Assembly (NCBI GenBank): GCA_022820665.1
Contig: JAJEFB010000045.1
Span: 94,392 to 158,391, forward strand
Reading direction: 5' to 3'
From: Anaerolineae bacterium
GTDB lineage: Bacteria; Chloroflexota; Anaerolineae; Aggregatilineales; Phototrophicaceae
Length of the DNA: 64,000 nt
This document shows positions 9,960-20,276 of this stretch, piece by piece (within the stretch, counting starts at the first letter, position 1; each line of letters starts with the position of its first letter). A program made the translations under genes and the position numbers. The notes below the pieces were generated by a model. That model made no database searches and had not been told where the DNA came from. It saw only the letters and a list, made by a program, of their open reading frames with translations.

Positions 9960-10629
9960 ACGTCCACCAATTGTAAGTTCCGATTGCTTGGAATCCCTTG
10001 TCAGCCAGAAGCTGAACCGGGGCGCGATCACTTTGCGCCACCAGCGCGCCGACCCTTTGCAATTGTTGGGTGGCCGCGACCGACAGCGCCCGCACTATGC
10101 CGGCCCGACTTAAGCGGCCCTCGATCCAGATACCGCTGTAGGCAAGCGTCTCCACCGGCACGAGGTGGGTCCCTTCGATGTCTAAAGGACCATTCCATCC
10201 AGGCTCGGGCGACGTAACATACAGATCATAGCGTCGTTCGGAGATCGCGAATCCGGAGGAGTCGCAGAGGCGGCGCATGACGAGATTCTCGCTTCTGACT
10301 AAGGCGCGTATTATTGACACGTCGAGCTCCCGCGCGAGCAAAAGGCTTTCGGCAATCAGCCGGCGGCCGATGCCCATGCCTTGCGCCTTCGGGTCGACAG
10401 CCAGTAGATCCAACTCAAGGCGTTGGTCTCCCGTCTCTGAGACAGTTATAAAGTTGTCCGCAAAGGCACGGATTTCCTGGGCGTCCAGCGCAACGAACGA
10501 GCAGTCTCGACCCGACTTCAACAGCCCCCCGATTCGATCGCGATCGAAGGGTTCGCCAAAAGTTTTTTCCGCGATAACGGCAATCGCCGAGGCATCCGAG
10601 GGGGACGGTCGACGGACGCTAACGCTCAT
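9940..10629 (-). CDS. GNAT family N-acetyltransferase
   Basis: LDLLAVDPKAQGMGIGRRLIAESLLLARE acetyl-CoA binding motif; overlaps the preceding gene's 3' end by 20 bp. Confidence 0.8.
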   Translation of the reverse strand: MSVSVRRPSPSDASAIAVIAEKTFGEPFDRDRIGGLLKSGRDCSFVALDAQEIRAFADNFITVSETGDQRLELDLLAVDPKAQGMGIGRRLIAESLLLARELDVSIIRALVRSENLVMRRLCDSSGFAISERRYDLYVTSPEPGWNGPLDIEGTHLVPVETLAYSGIWIEGRLSRAGIVRALSVAATQQLQRVGALVAQSDRAPVQLLADKGFQAIGTYNWWTFKLKND

Positions 10630-10692
10630 TGATTTTTCCTGGACCCAAGAACATAATGAAGGCGCATCTGTCTTGGATTCCCGGAAACAGTT

Positions 10693-12378
10693 TTGAGCAT
10701 GTCATCGCCTGGCAAGAGCCGCTCGGCGGCAACGGAAATGCCTGCCGAGCGCGCGCAAATTGACAAACCTGTTCGTCGCATGAGCGGATCAGCTTACCAG
10801 AACAGGTACTTGTACATTATCGCCTTTGTCAGCGGAATGACTACCCTCGCCATTGAATTATCAGCCTCCCGCTTGCTAGGCAACGTTTTTGGCAACAGCA
10901 ATCTGGTCTGGGCAAATGTTATCGGACTGATGTTGCTCTATCTGACTGTCGGGTACTTCGTCGGCGGCCGTCTGGCGGACAGATGGCCTCGCATCGCTGT
11001 CTTGCTGCAGATCATCATCTGGGCAGCCTTCCTCTGCGCCTTGATTCCCATCATTGCCAGACCTGTTGTCACCCAGGCCGCTCAAGCGGTCTTCGGCGCG
11101 GACGCGGCGCTGGCTCTGGGATCTTTCCTCTCGGTGCTCGTTCTTTTTTCGATCCCGGTTACGATGCTGGGCACGGTATCGCCATTCGTGATTCGACTGT
11201 CGGTTCAACGGATCGAAGAGTCCGGCAAAATCGCCGGGCAGATTTATGCCATCAGTACTTTGGGAAGCCTCCTGGGAACCTTCTTCCCGGTACTGTGGAT
11301 CATTCCAGAACTGGGCACGACGCGCACCTTTCTGCTCTTCGCCGGCATCTTGTATTTGGTCGCTTTGCTTGGTCTCTTCGCGGTCAATCGCCGGCCGGCG
11401 CTGGCTTATCTGTCCATGCCGCTCATCATCGCATTGCTGGCGCACTTCCTGCTCCAGGGACCATTACGACCACCCGCCGCTAACGCCGCTCTCAGATACG
11501 AGAAAGAGAGCGCGTACAACTACATCCAGGTGCAAGAAGACAGCGATGGCTATCGCTATCTGTATCTGAACGAAGGTCAAGGCATCCATAGCAAATGGCA
11601 CGAAACCGAAATCCTCTATGGCGGAACCTGGGACTTTTTCTTGGTCGGCTCGTACTTGAATCAACCACCCTTTCGCGCCGATCAGGTGACATCACTGCTG
11701 CTGATTGGCTTGGCTGCGGGTACTATCCCCCGGCAATACACCGCGATCTACGGCGACATACCGATTGACGGCATTGAAATTGATCCGGCTATTGTCGAGG
11801 CTGGCGCGGCGTATTTTGATATGAACGCGGCTTCCCTTCCCAACCTGACCGCATATACAGGCGATGGACGATATCTGCTCAATCAAATGGATCGCAGCTA
11901 CAGCGTTATCGGCATTGACGCCTATCGTCCGCCCTATATTCCCTGGCACCTCACGACGGTTGAATTCTTCCTGGAAGCGAAAGCGCGCCTGTCTCAAAAC
12001 GGCGTTGTCATCATCAATGTGGGCCGCACCGATACGGACCGGCGCCTGGTTGACGCGCTCGCCAATACCATGTCGCTGGTTTTCCCGAGGGTACATGCGC
12101 TGGATGTACCGGCATCTTTCAACACTATCCTCGTCGGGACTGTCGACTCATCCAGCGCCTCCAACTTGCGTCAAAACCTGGGATATCGGATCGACAGTGT
12201 TGATCCGATTTTATACGAAGTGATGGAACTGGCTGCGGCTTCCTTGGTTCCTCTCGGCGAAAGCGACATTGTCTTCACGGATGACCGAGCGCCGGTGGAA
12301 ACGCTGATCGATTCAATCGTCCTTGACTTTCTCTTGTCCGGTCGGGCTGAAGAATTCCGACAAACCGATGAATCATAG
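10693..12378 (+). CDS. Fused MFS-like membrane domain / spermidine synthase-like protein
   Basis: N-terminal multi-TM region, C-terminal DGIEIDPAIVEAGAAYF...YTGDGRYLL...IGIDAYRPPYIPWHLTTVEFF. Confidence 0.85.
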   Translation: MSMSSPGKSRSAATEMPAERAQIDKPVRRMSGSAYQNRYLYIIAFVSGMTTLAIELSASRLLGNVFGNSNLVWANVIGLMLLYLTVGYFVGGRLADRWPRIAVLLQIIIWAAFLCALIPIIARPVVTQAAQAVFGADAALALGSFLSVLVLFSIPVTMLGTVSPFVIRLSVQRIEESGKIAGQIYAISTLGSLLGTFFPVLWIIPELGTTRTFLLFAGILYLVALLGLFAVNRRPALAYLSMPLIIALLAHFLLQGPLRPPAANAALRYEKESAYNYIQVQEDSDGYRYLYLNEGQGIHSKWHETEILYGGTWDFFLVGSYLNQPPFRADQVTSLLLIGLAAGTIPRQYTAIYGDIPIDGIEIDPAIVEAGAAYFDMNAASLPNLTAYTGDGRYLLNQMDRSYSVIGIDAYRPPYIPWHLTTVEFFLEAKARLSQNGVVIINVGRTDTDRRLVDALANTMSLVFPRVHALDVPASFNTILVGTVDSSSASNLRQNLGYRIDSVDPILYEVMELAAASLVPLGESDIVFTDDRAPVETLIDSIVLDFLLSGRAEEFRQTDES

Positions 12379-13081
12379 CGCCAGAATCGCCCGTCTATTG
12401 ATCGTCGGCGCTGCGCTCGCCTTTCCGACACTTCTGTTGCTGGCGGCGCTGCGTCTAGTGCTTTCCCATGAGTTTCTGCGATACGAATACACGCGCCCGG
12501 GATTCCCGGCTGATCCCTACGGTTTGACCACAGAGGATCGTCTTGCCTTGGGCTTCTACGCCATCGACTACCTTCTGAATGGCGAGAAAATCGAATTCCT
12601 GGGCTCATTGACATTGGCTGCTGATCAATGCCTGAGCGGGTACGAAAATGAAGACGCTTGTCCCATGTTTTCCCAAGCTGCGCTTGGCCACATGGAAGAT
12701 GTCAAATATGTCACGAACTTGAGTTTTGCTTTCGGATTGGGCTTAGCCATTGCTGCCTGCGCAGCAGTAATCCTGACCAGGCGCTCCGGGACCTACCGCC
12801 GAGCCATCCTGCGCGGCTTGCATCTGGGCAGCATGCTGACGCTGGCAGCGCTGTCGTCGCTCGCTGTCATAGCCGGGACCGTCTGGGACAGAGCCTTTGA
12901 TGCCTTCCATGAGTTGTTCTTCGCCGCTGGCACCTGGCGATTTCCTTTCTCCGACACCTTGATACGTCTCTATCCTGAACGCCTGTTCGTTGATGCCGCC
13001 ATTGCCATCATCGCGCTTTTGGCTTTGCCTTGCCTGCTTGTGCTGTTTCTGCATGCCCGAACCAGCAACAGGCAGAAATGA
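12368..13081 (+). CDS. DUF1461/TIGR01906-like integral membrane protein (Lit-like)
   Basis: HMEDVKYV and AFHELFFAAGTWRFPFSDTLIRLYPERLF motifs; ATG overlaps the preceding stop region. Confidence 0.65.
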   Translation: MNHSARIARLLIVGAALAFPTLLLLAALRLVLSHEFLRYEYTRPGFPADPYGLTTEDRLALGFYAIDYLLNGEKIEFLGSLTLAADQCLSGYENEDACPMFSQAALGHMEDVKYVTNLSFAFGLGLAIAACAAVILTRRSGTYRRAILRGLHLGSMLTLAALSSLAVIAGTVWDRAFDAFHELFFAAGTWRFPFSDTLIRLYPERLFVDAAIAIIALLALPCLLVLFLHARTSNRQK

Positions 13082-13494
13082 AAGACTTCTCACGCCTTCA
13101 AGGTGTCGCCCTATCACCATGTCTTCGCTTCTCTCGAAGCAGATAGCGCTGTGAATTCAGCACGAGGGCGCATCTGCCAATCATTTTACGTTTCAGGTAT
13201 TGCATCCTTTTCGCTTGAAATACTTTTTACATTTTTCGATATGAAATCCTTAACCCAAAATACGAACTACGTTGGTAGGGGCGACTCGGTGAGTCGCCCG
13301 ATACCTTTAAGTTTCTACTCGTCGAGCGCTCCATCGGATCGCTCCTATCGGCTGTCAGGTGCTCGCCGTGCTTTATTTCAGCCGAATTCGATACACTATC
13401 ACGTTTCAGCATGTCAAAAACAACGAGCATATACTAAGCTATTGCAGTTATGTACGCCGACAATTGATTGCGAAGAATAAAGGGAGAATAGACG

Positions 13495-14502
13495 ATGGCA
13501 GTGCGAGTTGGAATCAATGGATTCGGGCGCATTGGGCGGCAGGTGCTAAAAGCCATGCTGGAACGTTACCCCAATGATATAGACATTGCAGCCTTTAACG
13601 ACCTTGGTGATTTGAACACGATGGCGCACTTGTTTCGCTATGATTCGAATTACGGTGTATACGAAGGGACTGTCGAGGCGGCCGACGACGCGCTCATTGT
13701 CGATGGCAACCGCATCGCCGCCCTTTCCGAACGAGATCCGGCTCAACTGCCCTGGGGCGATCTGGGCGTTGACATCGTAATTGAAAGTACCGGCATTTTC
13801 CGCGACCGAGCCAGCGCCTCCAAACATCTTCAAGCTGGGGCGAAAAAGGTCATCATATCGGCGCCAGCCAAGGGAGAGGACATCACGATCGTCCTTGGCG
13901 TCAACCAGGATCAATACGATCCCGCCCAGCACAGCGTCTTGTCCAACGCCTCCTGCACAACCAATTGCCTGGCGCCCCCCGCCAAAGTCGTCAACGATGT
14001 CTTTGGCATCAGGCAGGGCTTCATGACCACAATTCACAGTTATACTACTGATCAGCGGATCCTCGATTTGCCGCATAGCGACCTGCGCCGCGCCCGGGCA
14101 GCCGCTGTCAATATGATACCGACCAGTACCGGCGCCGCGCAGGCGGTGGCTCTGGTCATACCCGAATTGAAAGGCAAATTCGACGGTATGGCGGTGCGCG
14201 TGCCTACGCCTACCGGATCTTTGGTCGATTTCGTCGCCACAGTTGAGAATACGCCAAGCAAGGAAGCATTGATCGACGCCTTTGAAGAGGCGGCGGCCGG
14301 ACCCATGAATGGCTATCTGGATGTATCGCACGAACCCTTGGTCTCGACGGATTACATCGGCAATCCGCATTCCAGCGTCATCGACGCGCTCTCAACCGAT
14401 GTCGCGGGCGACCTGGTGAAGGTCATCACCTGGTATGACAACGAATGGGGATATTCCTGCCGAACGGCCGATCTGGCAAAATTTGTCGGCGATCGCCTGT
14501 AG
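13495..14502 (+). CDS. gap: Glyceraldehyde-3-phosphate dehydrogenase, type I
   Basis: [41 protein letters not shown]. Confidence 0.98.
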   Translation: MAVRVGINGFGRIGRQVLKAMLERYPNDIDIAAFNDLGDLNTMAHLFRYDSNYGVYEGTVEAADDALIVDGNRIAALSERDPAQLPWGDLGVDIVIESTGIFRDRASASKHLQAGAKKVIISAPAKGEDITIVLGVNQDQYDPAQHSVLSNASCTTNCLAPPAKVVNDVFGIRQGFMTTIHSYTTDQRILDLPHSDLRRARAAAVNMIPTSTGAAQAVALVIPELKGKFDGMAVRVPTPTGSLVDFVATVENTPSKEALIDAFEEAAAGPMNGYLDVSHEPLVSTDYIGNPHSSVIDALSTDVAGDLVKVITWYDNEWGYSCRTADLAKFVGDRL

Positions 14503-14630
14503 AAGTAGTTCCAACTAAGTAATGAGAAATTCGCGCCAGTCTACCCCATCCCTCACCCCCTTCCCGAAGGTCAGTGTCTACGCGACCCGAAGCATCAGGG
14601 AAGGGGAGTTCGCACGACGCGAGCAAGTCT

Positions 14631-14655
14631 CCCCCATTGCTAATGGGGGAGATTT
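14631..14655. terminator. Strong inverted repeat downstream of gap (repeat-associated hairpin)
   Basis: tctcccccatt-gct-aatgggggaga, 11-bp stem followed by ttt. Confidence 0.45.
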
Positions 14656-14749
14656 AGAGGGGGTTAAATTCGCATGGCTAACTTGGTTCTATTGAGAAGG
14701 GCGCGCAGAGCGAGGCGAATCACCTCGCCTTTTTGCATCTTGCGGGAGC

Positions 14750-15943
14750 ATGTCAATGAATAAGATGACAGTCCGAGATCTATCATTTGCCGAAAAACGG
14801 GTCTTGCTGCGGGTTGACTTCAATGTGCCGCTGGAGGGACCGACTGTCGTGGACGATACCCGCATTCGGGCGGCAGTCCCAACGATTGAATTCATTCTCG
14901 AGCAGCAGCCGCGCTCGCTGATCTTGATGTCGCATTTGGGGCGCCCAAAGGGCAGGCGCAAACCGGAACTCTCTTTGGCGCCTGTGGCGCCGGTACTGGA
15001 GAAGTATCTGGACCTGGACGTTGCCTTTTCCGATGATTGCATCGGCGAGGGACCAGAGACCATGATAGAGGCTTTACCGCGCTCCGGCGTCATTCTCTTG
15101 GAAAATACGCGCTTTCACGCGGGCGAAACCAAAAACGATCGGGACTTTGCCCGCCAATTGGCGAGGCATGGCGATATCTTTGTCAACGATGCCTTTGGAA
15201 CCGCGCATCGCGCCCACGCCTCGAACGTTGGACTGTCCGAAACCATGACAGCCGTTGCGGGCTTGCTGCTGGAAAAAGAGATCGATTATCTATCCACAAC
15301 GATTGAAGATCCAAAGCGTCCCTTTGTCGCGATTCTGGGTGGCGCCAAAGTATCCGGGAAGATCGACGTTATCGAAGCGCTCCTGAACAAAGTGGACAAG
15401 CTCTTGGTTGGCGGCGGGATGGCAAATACATTTTTCGCCGCGCAAGGGCGGGATATGGCTGATTCGCTAGTCGAATTCGAGGCGCTTGACATCGCGCGGG
15501 ACTTACTGGCGCAAGCCCGCGACAAGCTGCTGCTGCCGATTGATCAGCGCATCGCCGACGCCTTCGACAACGGAGCAAGACAGCGTATACTGGAGGCTGC
15601 CGCAGACCTGCCTTCGGGCTGGCAGTCGCTCGACATCGGACCAGCCACCATTGACCTCTACGCGCGCGAACTTGGCGGCGCGAGAACGATCGTTTGGAAT
15701 GGACCCATGGGCGTCTTTGAAATGCCCGCCTTCGCCGCGGGCACTTTCGGCATTGCCGAGGCTCTGGCGAAGGAGACCGCAAATGGCGCGACCACGATCG
15801 TGGGCGGTGGCGATTCCGCCGCCGCAGTGGAACAAGCGCGCCTTGCCGATCAGATTTCGCACATATCTACCGGCGGTGGCGCCAGCCTGGAGCTGCTGGA
15901 AGGCAAGACCTTGCCCGGGCTTGCCGCGCTGGCGGATCGCTGA
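14750..15943 (+). CDS. pgk: Phosphoglycerate kinase
   Basis: [60 protein letters not shown]. Confidence 0.98.
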   Translation: MSMNKMTVRDLSFAEKRVLLRVDFNVPLEGPTVVDDTRIRAAVPTIEFILEQQPRSLILMSHLGRPKGRRKPELSLAPVAPVLEKYLDLDVAFSDDCIGEGPETMIEALPRSGVILLENTRFHAGETKNDRDFARQLARHGDIFVNDAFGTAHRAHASNVGLSETMTAVAGLLLEKEIDYLSTTIEDPKRPFVAILGGAKVSGKIDVIEALLNKVDKLLVGGGMANTFFAAQGRDMADSLVEFEALDIARDLLAQARDKLLLPIDQRIADAFDNGARQRILEAAADLPSGWQSLDIGPATIDLYARELGGARTIVWNGPMGVFEMPAFAAGTFGIAEALAKETANGATTIVGGGDSAAAVEQARLADQISHISTGGGASLELLEGKTLPGLAALADR

Positions 15944-16022
15944 GTATTCGGCCGGAATAGGCTCATGATCGGCTAGCGACAGCATTCACATTTGCTACAA
16001 TCGACGATGAAAGGAATTGACG

Positions 16023-16796
16023 ATGACAAGAACGCCAATCGTTGCCGGCAACTGGAAGATGAACAAAACACCCCCCGAATCGCTGCAATTTGTCAGGGAT
16101 TTGCTGCCTAAGATCGAGTCTTTCGGAAACATAGAAAAGGTAGTGGCGCCGACTTATCTTTCCTTGACGGCAGTTGCCGGCGCGCTTCAAGGCAGTTCCG
16201 TAAAGGTGGCTGCGCAGAACGGGCATTGGGAAGCGAGCGGCGCCTATACCTCGGAGGTATCGGCCGCCATGCTCCGCGATTACGTGAGCTACGTCATCGT
16301 GGGCCACTCCGAAACTCGCGCCAATCTGAAGGAAACGGATGCGTCTGTCAACCGGAAAGCGAAAGCGGTTTTAGCTAGCGGCTTGGGCGCGATCATCGCC
16401 GTCGGCGAAAGCCTGGAACAGAACGAGGCCGGACAGACCGAGTCCTTCGTCAGCGGACAAGTGCGAGCGGCATTGGATGCTGTGCCCGCGGCGGACATGG
16501 CGAGGGTTGTCATTGCCTATGAACCGATTTGGGCGATTGGGACCGGCAGAAGCGCCAGCGGCGAGCTCGCCAATGCCATAATCGCATCCGCCGTGCGCGA
16601 CAGCATCAAGGACATGTACGGGGGGGCGGTAGCGGAAGCGACGCGGATCCAATACGGCGGCAGCGTCAAACCGTCGAATATGGCTGAGTTCATGTCGCAA
16701 CCCGATATCGATGGCGCCTTGGTTGGCGGCGCTTCGCTTGACGTGAATGATTTCGCCTCGCTCATCGAAATTGCTTCCAGGGTGAAAGGATCCTAA
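16023..16796 (+). CDS. tpiA: Triosephosphate isomerase
   Basis: TPIVAGNWKMNKT, VGHSETR, IAYEPIWAIGTG, IQYGGSVKPSN. Confidence 0.96.
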   Translation: MTRTPIVAGNWKMNKTPPESLQFVRDLLPKIESFGNIEKVVAPTYLSLTAVAGALQGSSVKVAAQNGHWEASGAYTSEVSAAMLRDYVSYVIVGHSETRANLKETDASVNRKAKAVLASGLGAIIAVGESLEQNEAGQTESFVSGQVRAALDAVPAADMARVVIAYEPIWAIGTGRSASGELANAIIASAVRDSIKDMYGGAVAEATRIQYGGSVKPSNMAEFMSQPDIDGALVGGASLDVNDFASLIEIASRVKGS

Positions 16797-16815
16797 TCTG
16801 GGCGCGCTGGATCTA

Positions 16816-18402
16816 TTGGCGCTCACCTCTCTTCTTCTCCTGCTGTTCGTCATCTTTCGTCGCAGCGAACAGTGGATGCACCAGCATATTTTCAAAGTCG
16901 GCTGGTTGCTGACCCATAATCGCAAGACCACAGTTGTTTTCTATTACGCCGCTTTCCTGCCCGGCATAGCGCTGCATGAACTGTGCCGCTGGCTGACAGC
17001 CGGCGTGTTGAATGTGCGGGCGACTCGCACGGCGCAATTGCCCGAGCATGACGAGATCGGCGAACTGCAACTGAGCCTGGTGCAGATTTCGCCACATGCC
17101 CGGGCGCCCAAGCAAATGATAATTGAGGGAACGCCGGTGATCGTCGCCTTCGCTGCGCTTTGGCTGATCGCGACCGATGTTCTGGATCTAGAGGCTACGC
17201 TGCGCGTCGCGACGGGCGGCGGTGTTGCTGACATAGGCTGGGCAATCGCTAGCTTGGCCGCGCAGCCGGATTTTTGGTTATGGTTTTATTTGATGTTCAC
17301 AATCGCCAACACCATGCTCCCGCCAATTTCGCAGGAATTGCGGAATCGCCGCCGCGTGACATCCATCATCATCTTGACTGGCGCCTTCGTCATCGGGCTG
17401 GGGAGCAACATAGAAGGCATGGCAATCCTCGGCTCTAACGCGCGCAGGCTGTTGAGCAGTCTGTCGTTCGTCCTGTTTGCTACATCAATCATTAATTTCG
17501 TCATGGCGCTTGCCCTGGGCTTGATAGAAGCCATCATTGAAAGGGTCACGGGCCACAGCGCCACATTTGACGGCGGCAAGATGATCACGCGGACTCGTCA
17601 GCAAGCGCTGACAGAACGAGGGGACCGCAAGCGCGAAGTTAGATCACGGCCAACGAGGCGTGGCGCCTCTAAACCAGAAATATCGATCCGCTCGATTTAT
17701 GCGCTGCCATTGCCGATTCCCGGACCCCCGGGAAAAGAACCCGTGAGCAAACCGGTCGCTGCCGTGCTCAATGTATCGCCTGGGGTGGATCCCGATCTGA
17801 CGAGCGCCTCTGATCACAAGCCCGCGGCGGTAGTTGCCCCCGACCTCATGGACAAGAGCCGCGAGTTCAGTCCCCGACCCAAAAAGATGCCTGAGACTGT
17901 AGAGCGATCTGCAATCGACTCGGCGCGGGGAGGCATTCCCGCGTCTCGCCAGCAGCCGGCAGCAGAGCCCGCCGCGGCAGAGTCCTCCTCCCAGACGATG
18001 CCCGAAGACGTCGATTGGCATACAACCGGGCATGCGCCTTTTAGCCGTCCCTTTGTCGCGTCCCCAGATGATATTGAAGACTCTGACGATATCCAAGATA
18101 CCCTGTTGACTGATTCGGGATTCTCGCGTCCTTTCGCGCCCCCGCCGGACTCGCCGCCGACGCGCGAAGCGATAGACTCGGATTCCGACAATGCGCCCCG
18201 GGTATCGGATAAAGAACGTCCAACAAGCGCGCCAAACGCCGCTATCGACCGGCTCAAGCCGAAGACGCGGCCCGTTCCCAAGCCATCACAGCGTTCAAAA
18301 CACGATGACATGGATAGCAAAGACATTGACGACGATTCGGGCGAACTCCGCTATGAGCCGCTGGATGATGTCGACGTCTATGACGACGAGGATTCGTCGT
18401 AG
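16816..18402 (+). CDS. Uncharacterised multi-TM protein with long acidic/Pro-rich disordered C-terminus
   Basis: Continuous 528-aa ORF (TTG start) after tpiA; TM segments in the N-terminal half, C-terminal DDMDSKDIDDDSGELRYEPLDDVDVYDDEDSS. Confidence 0.75.
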   Translation: MALTSLLLLLFVIFRRSEQWMHQHIFKVGWLLTHNRKTTVVFYYAAFLPGIALHELCRWLTAGVLNVRATRTAQLPEHDEIGELQLSLVQISPHARAPKQMIIEGTPVIVAFAALWLIATDVLDLEATLRVATGGGVADIGWAIASLAAQPDFWLWFYLMFTIANTMLPPISQELRNRRRVTSIIILTGAFVIGLGSNIEGMAILGSNARRLLSSLSFVLFATSIINFVMALALGLIEAIIERVTGHSATFDGGKMITRTRQQALTERGDRKREVRSRPTRRGASKPEISIRSIYALPLPIPGPPGKEPVSKPVAAVLNVSPGVDPDLTSASDHKPAAVVAPDLMDKSREFSPRPKKMPETVERSAIDSARGGIPASRQQPAAEPAAAESSSQTMPEDVDWHTTGHAPFSRPFVASPDDIEDSDDIQDTLLTDSGFSRPFAPPPDSPPTREAIDSDSDNAPRVSDKERPTSAPNAAIDRLKPKTRPVPKPSQRSKHDDMDSKDIDDDSGELRYEPLDDVDVYDDEDSS

Positions 18403-19448
18403 TCCGCGCGCGGATTCGCAAAGCGCCCTACCGCGATGAATCCAATCGCGATGCACACCAGCATCGCGGCAATCGCAATGAACTTGAAAAGCTGACTTGT
18501 CGTGACCAGTGTCAGGAATCCCAGGAAGGCGCAGACGGCATAGTATCCGAGCGCGATCTGGCGGGGACTGAGCGCACCTGTATCCAGCAATCTGAAATGC
18601 AAATGCCCGCGATCGCCTTGGAAGGGGTTATTCCCGTGCCGAATGCGGTTCACCACTTGCCATCCCAGGTCCATCAGCGGCAAGCCCATCACCAAGAGAA
18701 TGGTCGCCATCTTGGCGCCGCCTATGATGCTCAGGCAACCCAAGACGTAGCCGAGGAACCAGGCGCTGCCGCCAACATAGATGCGCGCCGGATAAAAGTT
18801 GTGTATGAGAAAGCCGAGGACGGCTCCCGCAAATGCCAGATGCAGCAAGCTCACGCTAGCCTGCGGCGGCTCTTGCCGGAACGCGCTATTGAGAAACAGG
18901 ACAATTGCCGCAATAAAGGCAATGCCACCCGCCAATCCGTCCGATCCATCCAGCAGATTTACGGTATTCATCATCAAAACGAGCCAGAACATCGTCAGCG
19001 CGACAGTCACAACGGGCGACCAGGGATCGGTCTTGATCCCAGTGAGCGGGTTGTTGAAAAACTCGATGAAGATTTGAAAGGCGATGGCGATCACAGCCGT
19101 CGCAATTTGAAAGAAAAAAATCTGGAGGTAATTCAGATCAATGACGTCGTCGATGACGCCGAGGACGAAGATCACCAATCCGCCGCAAGCCAGACCGACC
19201 AGCCGGTTCAGTTCGTTTGGATCGGTGCGCGGCACAGGCAACAGTTGCGCCAGCAAGATCGTGAATGTGAAGCCGATAAAGATCGCCAAACCTCCGAGCT
19301 TTGGCATTGCCACCCGTTCTTGCCGACGGCCGCCCGGAATGGAAGAGACGCCAAAGCGCGTGCTCAAATAACGCGCCAGCGGTATCGTCAACAAAGACAA
19401 AGAAAGCGCGCAGCTGAATACGATGATATAGGCGTATGATTCCAACAT
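18378..19448 (-). CDS. MraY/WecA/TagO family UDP-N-acetylhexosamine-1-phosphate transferase
   Basis: MPKLGGLAIFIGF, VLGVIDDVIDL, MNTVNLLDGSDGLAGG, RGHLHFRLL. Confidence 0.93.
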   Translation of the reverse strand: MLESYAYIIVFSCALSLSLLTIPLARYLSTRFGVSSIPGGRRQERVAMPKLGGLAIFIGFTFTILLAQLLPVPRTDPNELNRLVGLACGGLVIFVLGVIDDVIDLNYLQIFFFQIATAVIAIAFQIFIEFFNNPLTGIKTDPWSPVVTVALTMFWLVLMMNTVNLLDGSDGLAGGIAFIAAIVLFLNSAFRQEPPQASVSLLHLAFAGAVLGFLIHNFYPARIYVGGSAWFLGYVLGCLSIIGGAKMATILLVMGLPLMDLGWQVVNRIRHGNNPFQGDRGHLHFRLLDTGALSPRQIALGYYAVCAFLGFLTLVTTSQLFKFIAIAAMLVCIAIGFIAVGRFANPRADYDESSSS

Positions 19449-20074
19449 CAGGTGCCAAACATGCGATCGCCGGCATCACCCAAGCCCGGCACGATGAATC
19501 CGATATCGTTCAGCCGTTCGTCAAGCTCGGCAACATGAATCGGTACGTCGGGATGGGCAGCCGACAAGGCGGCGACGCCTTCCGGCGCTGCCAGTATGCC
19601 AACATATTTGACGCGCTTCGCCCCCCAGCGTTTGAGAATATCGATCGTAGCGACCGAGGAGCCGCCAGTCGCCAACATGGGATCGAGCACCAGGCAAAGT
19701 TGCACTGTAGGCGCATCCGGCAGCTTGTTGTAATACTGCACCGGACGCAGCGTCTCTTCGTCGCGGTAGAGGCCGATGTGCCAAACCTGGACTGAAGGCA
19801 AGAGTTCCTGAATGCCGTCGACCAGTCCCAGCCCCGCGCGCAAGATCGGTACCAAGCCGATGATTTCGTCAGCCTCCGAACCGGTCGCTTCACCCATCGG
19901 CGTGTTCACGACTTTGGGTCGCAGATGCAAGTCCTGCGTCGCTTCGTAGCACATGAGTAGCGCCAGCTCCCGCACCAATTCGCGGAATCGACGGTGGTCG
20001 GTATCGATATCGCGCAGCCGGGTCAGTTTGTGCTTGACCAAAGGATGGGACGAAACCTGCAACTGATCTGACAT
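19448..20074 (-). CDS. upp: Uracil phosphoribosyltransferase
   Basis: [41 protein letters not shown]. Confidence 0.97.
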   Translation of the reverse strand: MSDQLQVSSHPLVKHKLTRLRDIDTDHRRFRELVRELALLMCYEATQDLHLRPKVVNTPMGEATGSEADEIIGLVPILRAGLGLVDGIQELLPSVQVWHIGLYRDEETLRPVQYYNKLPDAPTVQLCLVLDPMLATGGSSVATIDILKRWGAKRVKYVGILAAPEGVAALSAAHPDVPIHVAELDERLNDIGFIVPGLGDAGDRMFGT

Positions 20075-20187
20075 GAGAGCCCGCTCTCCCCGAAGGAATG
20101 AAATCAACTATAGTGTACGGGGGCAGCCGCACATTGTAAAGCAAGCATTGCAAGCCCCACCCCCTCGGTTATACTCTCCTGTTTATG

Positions 20188-20209
20188 TAAACCGCGTCGC
20201 TCATGCGAC
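20188..20209. repeat. 22-nt repeat R4, copy 1
   Basis: taaaccgcgtcgctcatgcgac exact match to 49370..49391. Confidence 0.7.
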
Positions 20210-20276
20210 AAGCAGACTCACACAGCGTATCATGCCCTCTCCTTGCATGAGGAAGGGCTTTGAACAATAAAGAGAA

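Noticed and set aside
13546-14370. 274-aa minus-strand ORF
   Set aside because: Antisense to gap; artefact.
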